From Microbacterium saccharophilum (GTDB taxonomy: Bacteria > Actinomycetota > Actinomycetes > Actinomycetales > Microbacteriaceae), in contig NZ_BKAH01000010.1 of assembly GCF_007992455.1 (NCBI RefSeq), forward strand, positions 30,260 to 94,259: DNA of 64,000 bases, given 5' to 3'. The notes beneath the pieces were generated by a model, which saw nothing but the letters and a program-made list of their open reading frames with translations, had not been told where the DNA came from and did no database searches. Below, in pieces: positions 16,479 to 26,729 of this stretch. The position numbers were made by a program, and so were the translations under genes. The stretch's first letter is position 1. The number at the start of each line of letters is the position of its first letter.

Positions 16479-17411
16479 TCAGGCCAGGCGCTCCTGCAGC
16501 CAGCCGAGGATCGCGACGGCCTGGTCGTACTGGAAGGCGCGCAGGGTGGGGATGCCGGGCACGTCGGGCTCCTGCGAGACGGCGAGGAAGTGCCCGGCGA
16601 TGCCGATGAGCACCCGGTCGGCATCGAGCGCCGGCATCCCCGCGAAGACCGAATGCTCCGCGACGACGGCCTCGACATCCGCCTCGGGGTCGAGATACCG
16701 CACGTTGAAGAGCAGGGTCAGCGCGTCGAGCCAGCCGGCGCCGCGCGCGGCCCACGGCCAATCGATCAGCACGACCGAGCCGTCCGAGCGGAGAAGGACG
16801 TTGTCGGCGCGGACGTCGTGGTGCACAAGACGGTCGCCGGCCACGGCATCCGGCATCCGCAGCCCCTCGTCACGCAGCCACGGCAGGCGCTCGGCGACCC
16901 AGCCGGGGAGCGTCCCCGGCAGGGACGGCACACGATCGATCCTCGACCATCCCGACCCGTAATGCCCTGCCACGGTGGCCATGTCGACGATCGCCTCGGC
17001 GGCGGGCACGGGCCGCTCAGCCACCGAGCCCAGCGCGCCGAGTACCGCGACCAGCTCGTCGTGCACCCAGGGGGTGTGCGGATGCCGCGCCTCGACGTCC
17101 TCGAGGATGAGGGCGATGCGGTCACCGTGGTCCACGACACCCAGGAAGCGCGGCGCCGGGATCTCCGGCGGCAGGAGTGCGCTGATCGCGGCCTCCCGGC
17201 GATGGATGCCGACGACGTCGGGGTTGACGGCATCCGTCCCGGTCTTCACGAACGCGCGCCGCCCGTCGGCCAGACGGACCCGATCCGCGCTCCCCGGCGA
17301 GAAGCCGCCGGGCTGGGACTCCGCCGCGACGACCGGCGCGCCAAGGAGAGCCTCCACGTCCGCGCGCAGGCCGGCGTCGACCTCCGCCCATGCCTGTCGC
17401 CTCGTCGCCAT
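16479..17411 (-). CDS. Aminoglycoside phosphotransferase-like kinase (APH family)
   Basis: A 310-residue APH/choline-kinase-fold protein. Residues RRAFVKTGTDAV hold the ATP-binding Lys, the Brenner-type catalytic loop is LVHHDVRADNVLL and the metal-binding Asp is in VVLIDWPWAARG. Such proteins phosphorylate small molecules (choline, homoserine, antibiotics); nothing here fixes the substrate. GGTGAGGGG immediately precedes the ATG. The gene is flanked on both sides by the 73-bp-spaced palindrome pairs B and C. Confidence 0.87.
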   Translation of the reverse strand: MATRRQAWAEVDAGLRADVEALLGAPVVAAESQPGGFSPGSADRVRLADGRRAFVKTGTDAVNPDVVGIHRREAAISALLPPEIPAPRFLGVVDHGDRIALILEDVEARHPHTPWVHDELVAVLGALGSVAERPVPAAEAIVDMATVAGHYGSGWSRIDRVPSLPGTLPGWVAERLPWLRDEGLRMPDAVAGDRLVHHDVRADNVLLRSDGSVVLIDWPWAARGAGWLDALTLLFNVRYLDPEADVEAVVAEHSVFAGMPALDADRVLIGIAGHFLAVSQEPDVPGIPTLRAFQYDQAVAILGWLQERLA

Positions 17412-17466
17412 CCCCTCACCTTCGCACAGCGCCCGCTGACCGCGGGCGCGCGGGCGCAGCGCGAAA

Positions 17467-17598
17467 TTCATCCGCGCCGAATGGCGGGTCACACGTAGGC
17501 ACACCCGCACTTCAGCGCCGACGAATCGGGGCACCGGTATTCGCCCGCGCCGAATGGCGGGTCACGCGTCCGCACACCCACACTTCGGCGCGGATGAA
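17467..17598. repeat. Paired ~60-bp palindromic repeat, pair C (best conserved)
   Basis: Copies at 17467-17525 and 17540-17598, with starts 73 bp apart. The left arm of copy one, TTCATCCGCGCCGAA, is the exact reverse complement of the right arm of copy two, TTCGGCGCGGATGAA, so the pair can fold alone or as a unit. Between the arms lie GGCGGGTCAC and CACACCC(G/A)CAC. The pair lies in the 313-bp interval between the divergent phosphotransferase and pgi. The remaining ~120 bp before pgi hold only its TACCGT -10-like hexamer. Confidence 0.85.
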
Positions 17599-17724
17599 GC
17601 GCGGACGAGGCGCGACACCGACGCTGCCCCGACACAGCGACCCCCGACCGCACTCGACCCACAACCCCGATTCACACGGCCGCGGGCACATGTGCCCGCG
17701 CACCCGGAGGACTACCGTGGACGG

Positions 17725-19404
<1,680 letters not shown>

Positions 19405-19418
19405 CCCGGACGGGCCGA

Positions 19419-20129
19419 TCAGCGCAGCTGCAGGGTGTTCCAGGCTCCCGGCTCGTCGAGCTCGCCGTAGACGACCTCGGCGCCGTCCGCCGATACGGAC
19501 GCGGCGCAGACGAGGAGGGAGAGGGTCGGGTAGCCGAACGGCCGGTTGTCGCGGATGATCGCCCGGTCATCGGTCGGCCCCAGTGCCGTGGTCTGCTCGA
19601 GCGTCGCGAGCCACGGCGCCCACCAGCGCTCACCGTCGCCGGGCTCGCCGAACGCCTCCCGCCACGCCGCGATGCGCGCCGTGGTGGGGTCGTCGATGTC
19701 GTCGTGCGCGATCATGTGCGTCCCGGGGGCGAGGCGCACCCGGCGGACGGTGGCACCGTCCCACATCGTCACCCGGGCGCCCGCCTGGTCGACCTCCACG
19801 AGGTTGAAGCCGTGCGTGTGCGGCGGGTCGTCGAGTGCCGTGCCGCCCACGGCATCCAGCACGACGTGCCCGCGCGAGGACAGCTCCACCCCTTCGGGGA
19901 CATCGACATCCGCGCGATTCAGGATGACCGCGACCCGCCCGGCGACCGGGTCCGCAGCGAGCCACGCGCCGCCGGCACGGGAGTCGCGGACGCCGAGGAC
20001 ACCGGGATGCGCCTCCGGCCACCACGGCCCGAGCGGATCCCAGGCACGGCCCGGGTCTTCATCCCGGACGGCGAGCAGGCGCGTGGGCGCACCGGCATCC
20101 TCGGGAACGTGGATGATGACGGTGCACAT
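19419..20129 (-). CDS. NRDE family protein (TANGO2-like)
   Basis: A 236-residue protein starting MCTVIIHV, with Cys2 at the position of the N-terminal nucleophile typical of the NRDE/TANGO2 family, followed by RDEDPGRAWDP and GGAWLAADP. Family function is poorly defined; eukaryotic homologues affect haem and lipid handling. An AGGGCGAG-type ribosome-binding site precedes the ATG. It is transcribed divergently from coaBC with only 40 bp between starts. Confidence 0.82.
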   Translation of the reverse strand: MCTVIIHVPEDAGAPTRLLAVRDEDPGRAWDPLGPWWPEAHPGVLGVRDSRAGGAWLAADPVAGRVAVILNRADVDVPEGVELSSRGHVVLDAVGGTALDDPPHTHGFNLVEVDQAGARVTMWDGATVRRVRLAPGTHMIAHDDIDDPTTARIAAWREAFGEPGDGERWWAPWLATLEQTTALGPTDDRAIIRDNRPFGYPTLSLLVCAASVSADGAEVVYGELDEPGAWNTLQLR

Positions 20130-20169
20130 CCGCTCGCCCTTCCGTCCGATCGCCTGCGAGGATCGGATC

Positions 20170-21384
20170 ATGTTCGTTGTCGTGGGTGTCAGCGGCGGCA
20201 TCGCCGCCTACAAGACGGTCCATCTCGTGCGCGCACTCGTGACCAACGGCCACGAGGTGCACGTCATTCCCACGGAGGACGCGCTGCGCTTCGTCGGGAC
20301 GACCACCTGGGAGGCGGTCAGCCGCCATCCTGTCACGACGTCGGTGCACGATGACGTCGCCGAGGTGCGGCACGTCGCGCTCGGCACGCGCGCCGACCTC
20401 GTGGTCGTGGCGCCGGCCACCGCCAACACGCTGGCGAAGATGGCCGCGGGGATGGCGGACAACCTGCTCGGAGTGACGCTGCTCGCCACGACCGCACCGG
20501 TGCTGGTCGCGCCCGCGATGCACACCGCGATGTGGGAGCATCCCGCGACGGCGGCCAACATCGCCGTACTGCGGGGGCGCGGGGTGCACATCGTGGGACC
20601 GGCGGACGGGCCGCTCACCGGTGGCGACAGCGGGCCGGGGCGGATGAGCGAGCCCGAGGAGATCCTCGCCGCTGCGCTGGCCCTCGTCCCGACGCGGACC
20701 GACCTGGCCGGACTCACGGTGGCGGTGTCCACGGGCGGCACCCGCGAGCCGATCGACCCCGTCCGCTTCCTCGGCAACCGGTCCAGCGGGCGCCAGGGGG
20801 TCGAGGTGGCTCTGGCCGCCGCCGACCGCGGGGCGCAGGTCCGGCTCGTCGCGGCCCACGTCGACGACGGGGTCCTGAGCGCGGTCGCCCACCACCCGCG
20901 CATCGGGCTGGAACGGGTCTCGACGGCCGGCGACCTGCGCACGGCGATGCACGCCGCGGCCGCCGACGCCGATGTCGCCGTCATGGTGGCCGCGGTCGCC
21001 GACTTCCGGGTGGATGCCGTGTCCGACGAGAAGATCCGCAAGGAGGACGGCGACGGCACGGCCACCCTGCGCCTGGTCGCGAACCCCGACATCCTCGCCG
21101 AGCTGGTGGCCGCACGCGGCGAGGCCCAGACGATCGTCGGGTTCGCCGCCGAGACCGCGACCGAGGATGCCGAGCTGCTCGATCGCGGGCGGCGGAAGCG
21201 CGCCCGGAAGGGTGTGGACCTGCTGGCCGTGAACCGCGTCGACTGGGCGCGGGGGTTCGAGGCGGCGGAGAACGCGGTCGTCGTCATCGATGACGCCGAC
21301 GACGTCGTCACCGAGGTGTCGGGATCCAAGCGCGCCGTCGCGGATGCGCTGTGGGACGCCGTCCTCGCGCACCGCGCGCGCTGA
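20170..21384 (+). CDS. coaBC: Bifunctional phosphopantothenoylcysteine decarboxylase / phosphopantothenate-cysteine ligase
   Basis: Catalyses two consecutive steps of coenzyme A synthesis. The N-terminal CoaC half (FMN-dependent decarboxylase) carries SGGIAAYKTVHLVRAL, APATANTLAKMAAGMADNLL and PAMHTAMW. The C-terminal CoaB half carries VSTGGTREPIDPVRFLGNRS, MVAAVADFRV, the Lys pair in SDEKIRKEDG and VGFAAETA. Length (404 residues) is normal. The segment corresponding to the Cys-containing ACGD loop of the E. coli enzyme reads TGGDSGPGRM, which I believe is usual for actinobacterial CoaBC. Confidence 0.96.
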   Translation: MFVVVGVSGGIAAYKTVHLVRALVTNGHEVHVIPTEDALRFVGTTTWEAVSRHPVTTSVHDDVAEVRHVALGTRADLVVVAPATANTLAKMAAGMADNLLGVTLLATTAPVLVAPAMHTAMWEHPATAANIAVLRGRGVHIVGPADGPLTGGDSGPGRMSEPEEILAAALALVPTRTDLAGLTVAVSTGGTREPIDPVRFLGNRSSGRQGVEVALAAADRGAQVRLVAAHVDDGVLSAVAHHPRIGLERVSTAGDLRTAMHAAAADADVAVMVAAVADFRVDAVSDEKIRKEDGDGTATLRLVANPDILAELVAARGEAQTIVGFAAETATEDAELLDRGRRKRARKGVDLLAVNRVDWARGFEAAENAVVVIDDADDVVTEVSGSKRAVADALWDAVLAHRAR

Positions 21385-21409
21385 GCCGGCGGCTGAGCCG
21401 GCGCGACGG

Positions 21410-22045
21410 TCAGTCCGAGGCTGCCGCCGCAGCCGCCACGGCGGCGCGTGCCAGCCACGCGGGCGGGTCACCGTAGCGCTGCGAGGGGATGAGCCGCCCC
21501 GCCGCAGAGTCCGCGACGAGCGTCGCAAGCCGGTCGGCACGGGTCTGTTCCCGCTTCGCGCTCTGCACCCAGTTCGTCGCGAGGCGCCGGTATGACGCCG
21601 TCGCGACCTCCCAGAACGCCTGCGCCGCGGGGTTCGCCGCGATCGCCGCCTCCTGCTGCGCCGTCATCTCCGCGCGCTGCTCGTACGAGTAGACGCCGGT
21701 GCGCGACGCCGACCGCCGCTCGTACGCGGCGATCCCCGCGGGATGCATCCGCCCCTCCGCGAGGAGCCGTTCCACATGGGCGATGTTGATCTCGCTCCAG
21801 TTGGAGTTCGGCTTCCGTGGCGTCCAGCGCTGCCGGCGCGAGCTCTCGTCGATCCGCTGGCTCACCGAGTCGATCCAGCCGAAGCAGAGCGCTTCGGGCA
21901 CGGCTTCGTCCCAGGTGATCCCCTGTCTCGGGTCGCCCTTGCGGTAGATCCCCATCCACAGCTCCGTGGCCGTGGCGTGGTTCTTCTCCAGCCACGCGCG
22001 GAAATGCGCGGGGCCGGAGAAGAAGACCGCAGGGCGTTCCTCCAT
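21410..22045 (-). CDS. YdeI/OmpD-associated family protein
   Basis: A 211-residue protein with the YdeI-family segments FFSGPAHFRAWLEKNH, LWMGIYRK, EALCFGWIDS and RWTPRKPNSNWSEINI. The family is widespread and of unclear biochemical role. Its start directly abuts the stop of the PTS gene (22045/22046), so it is probably co-transcribed with it. The C-terminus ends in an Ala-rich run. Confidence 0.85.
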   Translation of the reverse strand: MEERPAVFFSGPAHFRAWLEKNHATATELWMGIYRKGDPRQGITWDEAVPEALCFGWIDSVSQRIDESSRRQRWTPRKPNSNWSEINIAHVERLLAEGRMHPAGIAAYERRSASRTGVYSYEQRAEMTAQQEAAIAANPAAQAFWEVATASYRRLATNWVQSAKREQTRADRLATLVADSAAGRLIPSQRYGDPPAWLARAAVAAAAAASD

Positions 22046-24100
22046 CTACGCCTTCGTCTGGACGTCCAGGAGGGGCGCACCGGAGGCGACGGGCCCGAGC
22101 GCGACGGGGTCGACCGTGGCGAAGGCATCGGCGTTCAGCACGATCACGGGGGTGATGAGCGGGTAGCCGGCATCCTCGATGACCTTGCGGTCGAAGACGA
22201 CGAGCGGGGTGCCGACCTCGACGCGGTCGCCGTTCTTGACCTTGACCTCGAAGCCTTCGCCCTTGAGGTTGACGGTGTCGATGCCGACGTGGATGAGCAC
22301 CTCGATGCCGTTGTCCAGCTGCAGGCCGAACGCGTGACCGGTGGGCTGCGCGGCGACGACGGTGCCGACGCCGGGCGAGACGACCGTGTCGCCGGTGGGC
22401 TGGATCGCGACACCGGGGCCCATGATCCCGCCGCCGAAGACCGGGTCGGGGACCTCGGAGAGCGCGACGACGGTGCCGTCGAGCGGGGAGGCGAGCTGCA
22501 GGAGCGTGCCCACCTCGGCCGTCGCGGTGGCGGTGGCCACGGAAGACGGTGCCGCCGCGGCGCCGCCGTTGGCGACCACCGGGGCCGCCGTTGCCGCGCC
22601 GACGGAGGCTGCGCCGGCGGGCGCCGCCACGAGGGCGCCGTCGTCTGCGACATCCTCCTTGTCCTTGTAGCCGGAGATGACGACGAGCGTCATGGCGGTC
22701 GCGAAGGCGGCGATCACGGCGATGCCGTACAGCAGCACGCTGTCGAAGGCCGGGATGGTCAGGAGCGACGTGAAGACGAACGCCTCGGTGCGGACGCCGC
22801 CGCCGATGCCGATGATGAGACCGCCGACGAGGCAGCCCACGAGCATCCGCGGGTAGATGCGCTTGAACCGCAGGTGGATGCCGTAGAGCGAGGGTTCGGA
22901 GATGCCGCCGAGGAGACCCGCCGCCAGGGCGCCGGTCGCGGTCTGCTTCATCTGCTTGTCCTTCTCCCGCCACGCGAGGAGCAGGACGCCGGCGGTCGCA
23001 CCGAAGCACGCGAAGTTCCACGCGCCCATGGGGCCCTGGATGAAGTCGTAGCCGAGGGTCTGGATGTTGAGCAGCATGATCGCGTTGATCGGCCAGTGCA
23101 GACCCAGCGGGACCATGAACGGGTAGGCCAGCGGAATGATGATCGCGAAGATGAACGGCGAGAACGAGTTGATGGCGCTGAGGAAGTTCGCGAGCGCGGC
23201 ACCGACGTACACGCCGATGGGGCCCAGCAGGAACGCGGTGAGCGGGATCATGATGAGCATCGCGAGGAACGGCACGAAGATGAGGTGCAGGTTCTCCGGG
23301 ATGATCTTCTTCAGCAGCCGGTAGAGCGGGCCGAGGACAGCCGCCATGAGCAGCGGCGGGAAGACCTGCGACGCGTAGTTGAACACCGTGAGCGGGATGC
23401 CGAAGATCGGGATGGTCGTGATCTCGGAGCCCAGGAAGATGATCTGCGAGGCGCCCTCCTGGGTGCCCAGGGCCGTGAAACCGGGGAGCATGACGACGGC
23501 CATGATCGCGAAGCCGACCCACGGGTCGGCGCCGATCTTCTGCGACGCGTTGTAGGCGACCATGAGCGGCAGGAAGATGAACACGCACTGCCACATCAGG
23601 TTGATGAACTGCCAGGACGGCTCGAGCGTCACGCCCGGGGCGTTCCATGCGGGGATCACACCCAGCGTCGCCATGAGCGCCATGAAGGTGATGAACAGGG
23701 AGGCGCCGAGCAGCGCACCGAGGATGGGGCGGAAGGAGTCCGAGAGGAACTCGAACAGCGAGTCGAGCCAGGCGACCTTGCCGCGCGGGCCCTTCGCGCG
23801 CTCACGCGCCTTGATGGCCTCCGCCGATTCGGGCGCGGCGGCCGTGCTGCCGGACATGGCGGGCAACGCCATGATGTCGTTGTAGACGGTCTGCACGCCT
23901 CCGCCGATGACGACCTGGAAGCGGTCGCCGGCCTGCGGCACGGCGCCCATGACGCCCGGGATCTGCTCGACCTTCGCCTTGTCGACGGAGGTGCCGTCGT
24001 TCAGCTGGAAGCGCAGACGGGTGGCGCAATGGGTGAGGTTCGCGACGTTTCCGGCGCCGCCGAGGGCGTCGACGATGGCGGATGCGGGGCTCTCAGGCAT
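22046..24100 (-). CDS. PTS sugar transporter subunit EIIBCA (glucose/beta-glucoside/sucrose family)
   Basis: Takes up and phosphorylates a sugar. The 684-residue chain has the order IIB-IIC-IIA. IIB carries the phosphocysteine in LTHCATRLRF (Cys25). IIC (about residues 100-470) has multiple membrane segments and the GISEPSLYGIHLRFKR signature. IIA carries the His motifs GHAFGLQLDNG and VLIHVGIDTVNLKG. An Ala/Gly-rich linker joins IIC and IIA. The sugar cannot be fixed from sequence; the domain order fits beta-glucoside, sucrose or trehalose permeases. No antiterminator or glycosidase is adjacent. Confidence 0.93.
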   Translation of the reverse strand: MPESPASAIVDALGGAGNVANLTHCATRLRFQLNDGTSVDKAKVEQIPGVMGAVPQAGDRFQVVIGGGVQTVYNDIMALPAMSGSTAAAPESAEAIKARERAKGPRGKVAWLDSLFEFLSDSFRPILGALLGASLFITFMALMATLGVIPAWNAPGVTLEPSWQFINLMWQCVFIFLPLMVAYNASQKIGADPWVGFAIMAVVMLPGFTALGTQEGASQIIFLGSEITTIPIFGIPLTVFNYASQVFPPLLMAAVLGPLYRLLKKIIPENLHLIFVPFLAMLIMIPLTAFLLGPIGVYVGAALANFLSAINSFSPFIFAIIIPLAYPFMVPLGLHWPINAIMLLNIQTLGYDFIQGPMGAWNFACFGATAGVLLLAWREKDKQMKQTATGALAAGLLGGISEPSLYGIHLRFKRIYPRMLVGCLVGGLIIGIGGGVRTEAFVFTSLLTIPAFDSVLLYGIAVIAAFATAMTLVVISGYKDKEDVADDGALVAAPAGAASVGAATAAPVVANGGAAAAPSSVATATATAEVGTLLQLASPLDGTVVALSEVPDPVFGGGIMGPGVAIQPTGDTVVSPGVGTVVAAQPTGHAFGLQLDNGIEVLIHVGIDTVNLKGEGFEVKVKNGDRVEVGTPLVVFDRKVIEDAGYPLITPVIVLNADAFATVDPVALGPVASGAPLLDVQTKA

Positions 24101-24278
24101 GATGGCGTGCTCTCTGTGGGGGGCCTTACGTCGGCGACTCTATACCGCGCATCGATTTCGCATAAGCGGGGTGAGCGTGTGGACGGACCACAATTCCTTC
24201 CGACCCCCCGGAGACTTTTCTCCCCTCTTCACTCCATGGTGTGTCACCGTGTCGGTACCGAGGGGCAGGATGTGCGGC

Positions 24279-24680
24279 ATGGACATCGAACTCCTGCAGC
24301 CCGCGGGACTCGTCGCGAGTCCCGCTTTCAGTCACGTCGCCGTCGTCCCGCCGGGCGCGACGACCATCTACGTCGGCGGCCAGAACGGCGTCGACGAAAC
24401 CGGCACCGTCGTCTCCGACGATGTCGCCGCGCAGTCCGTGCAGGCCGTGGAGAACGCCCGGACGGCGCTCGCTGCGGCCGGGGCCTCCCTCGACGACGTC
24501 ATCGGCTGGACCGTCCTCCTCGACGCCTCGGCCGACCTCGGTGCGGCGTACGGCGCGATCGCCCCGATGCTCGCACGGGAGGGTGCGCCGCCGCTCGTGA
24601 CGGCGGCGCTCGTCGCGGGCCTCGCGGTGCCCGGTGCACTCATCGAGGTGAGCGCGGTGGCCGCCCTCGGGCCGGCGTAG
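24279..24680 (+). CDS. RidA family protein (Rid/YjgF/UK114)
   Basis: A 133-residue Rid-family protein that would hydrolyse reactive enamine/imine intermediates or act on related substrates. The core YVGGQNGVDETGTVVSDDVA and VENARTALAAAGASLDDV is typical. The canonical C-terminal Arg of the RidA active site is not in its usual place; instead I see PPLVTAALVAGLAVPGALIEV, so it may belong to a divergent Rid subgroup. An in-frame ATG three codons earlier is an alternative start. It is transcribed divergently from the PTS gene. Confidence 0.85.
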   Translation: MDIELLQPAGLVASPAFSHVAVVPPGATTIYVGGQNGVDETGTVVSDDVAAQSVQAVENARTALAAAGASLDDVIGWTVLLDASADLGAAYGAIAPMLAREGAPPLVTAALVAGLAVPGALIEVSAVAALGPA

Positions 24681-24707
24681 CCGTCCGGCACGGACCGCGG
24701 GGCCGAC

Positions 24708-24738
24708 CCGGGCATCGGGGTGCATGCCCCTAGCCCGG
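24708..24738 (+). terminator. Hairpin downstream of the RidA gene
   Basis: Outer stem CCGGGC/GCCCGG and inner stem GGGG/CCCC around TGCATG form a compact hairpin 28 bp after the stop. There is no U-tract, so termination is inferred only from position and stability. Confidence 0.45.
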
Positions 24739-24864
24739 CGCGGCCACCTCCGCAAGGTGGTGTCTGCGAACCGCGTCGACGCCTATCCTGACGGGACGTG
24801 TCCCCGCCACGGACGGGACGCAACGGCGCGCGGGCATCCGGCGCGCGACGCCGGAGGAGGTCGC

Positions 24865-26331
24865 ATGGTGCTGGGTTCAGGTCACGGCCGCCGCGACGCC
24901 GTCGTCGTGGGAGCCGGACCGAACGGGCTGGCAGCCGCGGTCACGCTCGCGCGCGCGGGCCTCTCGGTGCGCGTGTACGAGCGCGCCTCGCGAGCCGGAG
25001 GGGGCGCCGCGACGCGCGAGCTGACCTTGCCCGGGTACCTGCACGACGTGTGCTCGGCGGTGCATCCGCTCGCCTTCGAGTCTGCGTTCTTCCGGGCCTT
25101 CGGGCTCCGCGACCGCGTGCGCTTCATCACCCCCGATGTCTCCTTCGCGCAGCCGCTGGACGGGGGACGGGCGGCCGTGGCCTTCCGCGACCTCGCCCGC
25201 ACGCGTGACGGGCTCGGACTGGACGGGAAGGCGTACGAGCGCCTCCTGCGGCCGCTCGTCGAACACGCCTCCCACGTGGCCGACCTGACCGGGTCGACCC
25301 TGGTGCGGGTCCCCCGCCACCCGGTCTCCGCGCTCCGCTTCGCGGTGCGGGTCGCCGAGCAGGGCACCCCGGCGTGGAACGCCCGGTTCCGCGAGGATGC
25401 CGCACCGGCACTGCTCACGGGCGTCGCCGCCCACACGATCCTGACGCAGCCGAGCCTCGCCGGCGCCGGTGCCGGCCTCGCCCTCGGCGCCTACGCGCAC
25501 GCGCAGGGCTGGCCGATCCCGGTCGGCGGAAGCCAGGCCATCATCGACGCCATGCTCGAGGACCTCCGCGCCCATGGCGGCGAGCTCATCACCGACCACG
25601 AGGTCACGTCGCTGAACGAGCTCGACGATGCGCGGGTGGCGATGCTCGACGTGACACCGCGCGCCCTGCTGCGGATGGCGGGCGAGCGGATGCCGGCCCG
25701 GTTCGGCCGCCGCCTGCGGGCCGTCCGGTACGGCGGTGCGGTCGCGAAGGTCGACTTCGCCCTGAATGCCCCGGTGCCATGGGCGAACGCCGACGTGCGG
25801 CGCGCCGGCACGATCCACGTCGGCGGGACGCGTGCCGAGATGGCCGCCGCGGAGAACGACGTCAACCGCGGCCGGCATCCGGAGCACCCGTACGTGCTCG
25901 CGGCGCAGCAGTCCGTGTTCGACCCGAGTCGCGCGCCCGCCGGCGCGCACACGCTGTGGACGTACACGCACGTCCCCGCCGGAAGCGCCGCGGACCGCGA
26001 GGACGCGGTCACGGCGCAGATCGAGCGTTTCGCGCCGGGCTTCCGCGACACGATCGTCGCGGTGAGCTCGCGGACCGCGGTCGAGGTGGAGGCCCACAAC
26101 CCGAATTACGTGGCCGGTGACATCGCCGCGGGTTCGCCCGACCTCCGGCAGATCCTGCGCCGGCCCACCCTGTCGCCCGACCCCTGGCGGACGCCGATCC
26201 CGGGCGTCTACCTCGCGACGGCGTCCGCGGCGCCCGGGCCGGGGGTGCACGGCCTTGCCGGGTGGCATGCGGCACGGAGCGCATTGCGCCACGAGTTCGG
26301 CATCCGGGATTCGCCCGACCTGTCCCCCTGA
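24865..26331 (+). CDS. FAD-dependent phytoene dehydrogenase-like oxidoreductase
   Basis: A 488-residue flavoprotein of the CrtI/COG1233 type. The N-terminal dinucleotide-binding motif is [20 protein letters not shown], followed by [15 protein letters not shown]. The C-terminal FAD motif is [29 protein letters not shown] precedes the ATG by 4 nt, giving the clearest ribosome-binding site in the window. No carotenoid genes are nearby, so I would not call it a phytoene desaturase. A TATCCT hexamer at 24784-24789 may be its -10. Confidence 0.9.
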   Translation: MVLGSGHGRRDAVVVGAGPNGLAAAVTLARAGLSVRVYERASRAGGGAATRELTLPGYLHDVCSAVHPLAFESAFFRAFGLRDRVRFITPDVSFAQPLDGGRAAVAFRDLARTRDGLGLDGKAYERLLRPLVEHASHVADLTGSTLVRVPRHPVSALRFAVRVAEQGTPAWNARFREDAAPALLTGVAAHTILTQPSLAGAGAGLALGAYAHAQGWPIPVGGSQAIIDAMLEDLRAHGGELITDHEVTSLNELDDARVAMLDVTPRALLRMAGERMPARFGRRLRAVRYGGAVAKVDFALNAPVPWANADVRRAGTIHVGGTRAEMAAAENDVNRGRHPEHPYVLAAQQSVFDPSRAPAGAHTLWTYTHVPAGSAADREDAVTAQIERFAPGFRDTIVAVSSRTAVEVEAHNPNYVAGDIAAGSPDLRQILRRPTLSPDPWRTPIPGVYLATASAAPGPGVHGLAGWHAARSALRHEFGIRDSPDLSP

Positions 26332-26355
26332 CCTGCTGGATGCCATCATCGGGAC

Positions 26356-26697
26356 ATGAGCGAATCGACAGGCCGGGAGTACACCCTCATCGCCGCCGGC
26401 GTCTCGGAGTTGGCGGACGCGAACCCCGTGCAGGCCGGGCGGGTGACCCCGCGGAAGGCGTTCGACGGACCCGGCGCACGGGTGCGGCACCTCGCCTTCG
26501 ACGCCGGGGCCGTGCTCGCCGAGCACGTGGCGCCGCGCCCGATCCTGGTGTCGGTGCCCGCCGGCCGGGTGCGGTTCACCGTCGGCGGAGTGGCGCACGA
26601 GCTGAGCGCCGGAGGGATGATCCATGTCGCGGCGAACGTGCCCCACGAGGTCTTCGCCGAGGAGGCCTCGCACGTCCTCGTCACCCTGCTGGGCTGA
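26356..26697 (+). CDS. Cupin-domain protein
   Basis: A 113-residue single-domain beta-barrel protein. HLAFDAGAVLAEHVAP and VSVPAGRVRFTVGG correspond to cupin motif 1, and GGMIHVAANVPHEVFAEE to motif 2. Metal-ligand histidines are present but not all canonical. Function unknown. It lies 24 bp downstream of the FAD oxidoreductase on the same strand and could be co-transcribed. Confidence 0.82.
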   Translation: MSESTGREYTLIAAGVSELADANPVQAGRVTPRKAFDGPGARVRHLAFDAGAVLAEHVAPRPILVSVPAGRVRFTVGGVAHELSAGGMIHVAANVPHEVFAEEASHVLVTLLG

Positions 26698-26729
26698 CCC
26701 GGTGCAGGGCGCGCGCGTAGGGTGACGGC

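Noticed and set aside
21743..24733. Nearly 1,000-codon frame antisense to the YdeI and PTS genes
   Set aside because: Its composition (Arg/Asp/Gly/His-rich) mirrors the complementary strand of well-supported genes; there is no start signal or domain.
24865..26331. FAD oxidoreductase considered as phytoene desaturase (crtI)
   Set aside because: The fold is shared by many oxidoreductases, and no crtB, crtE or other carotenoid genes are nearby.
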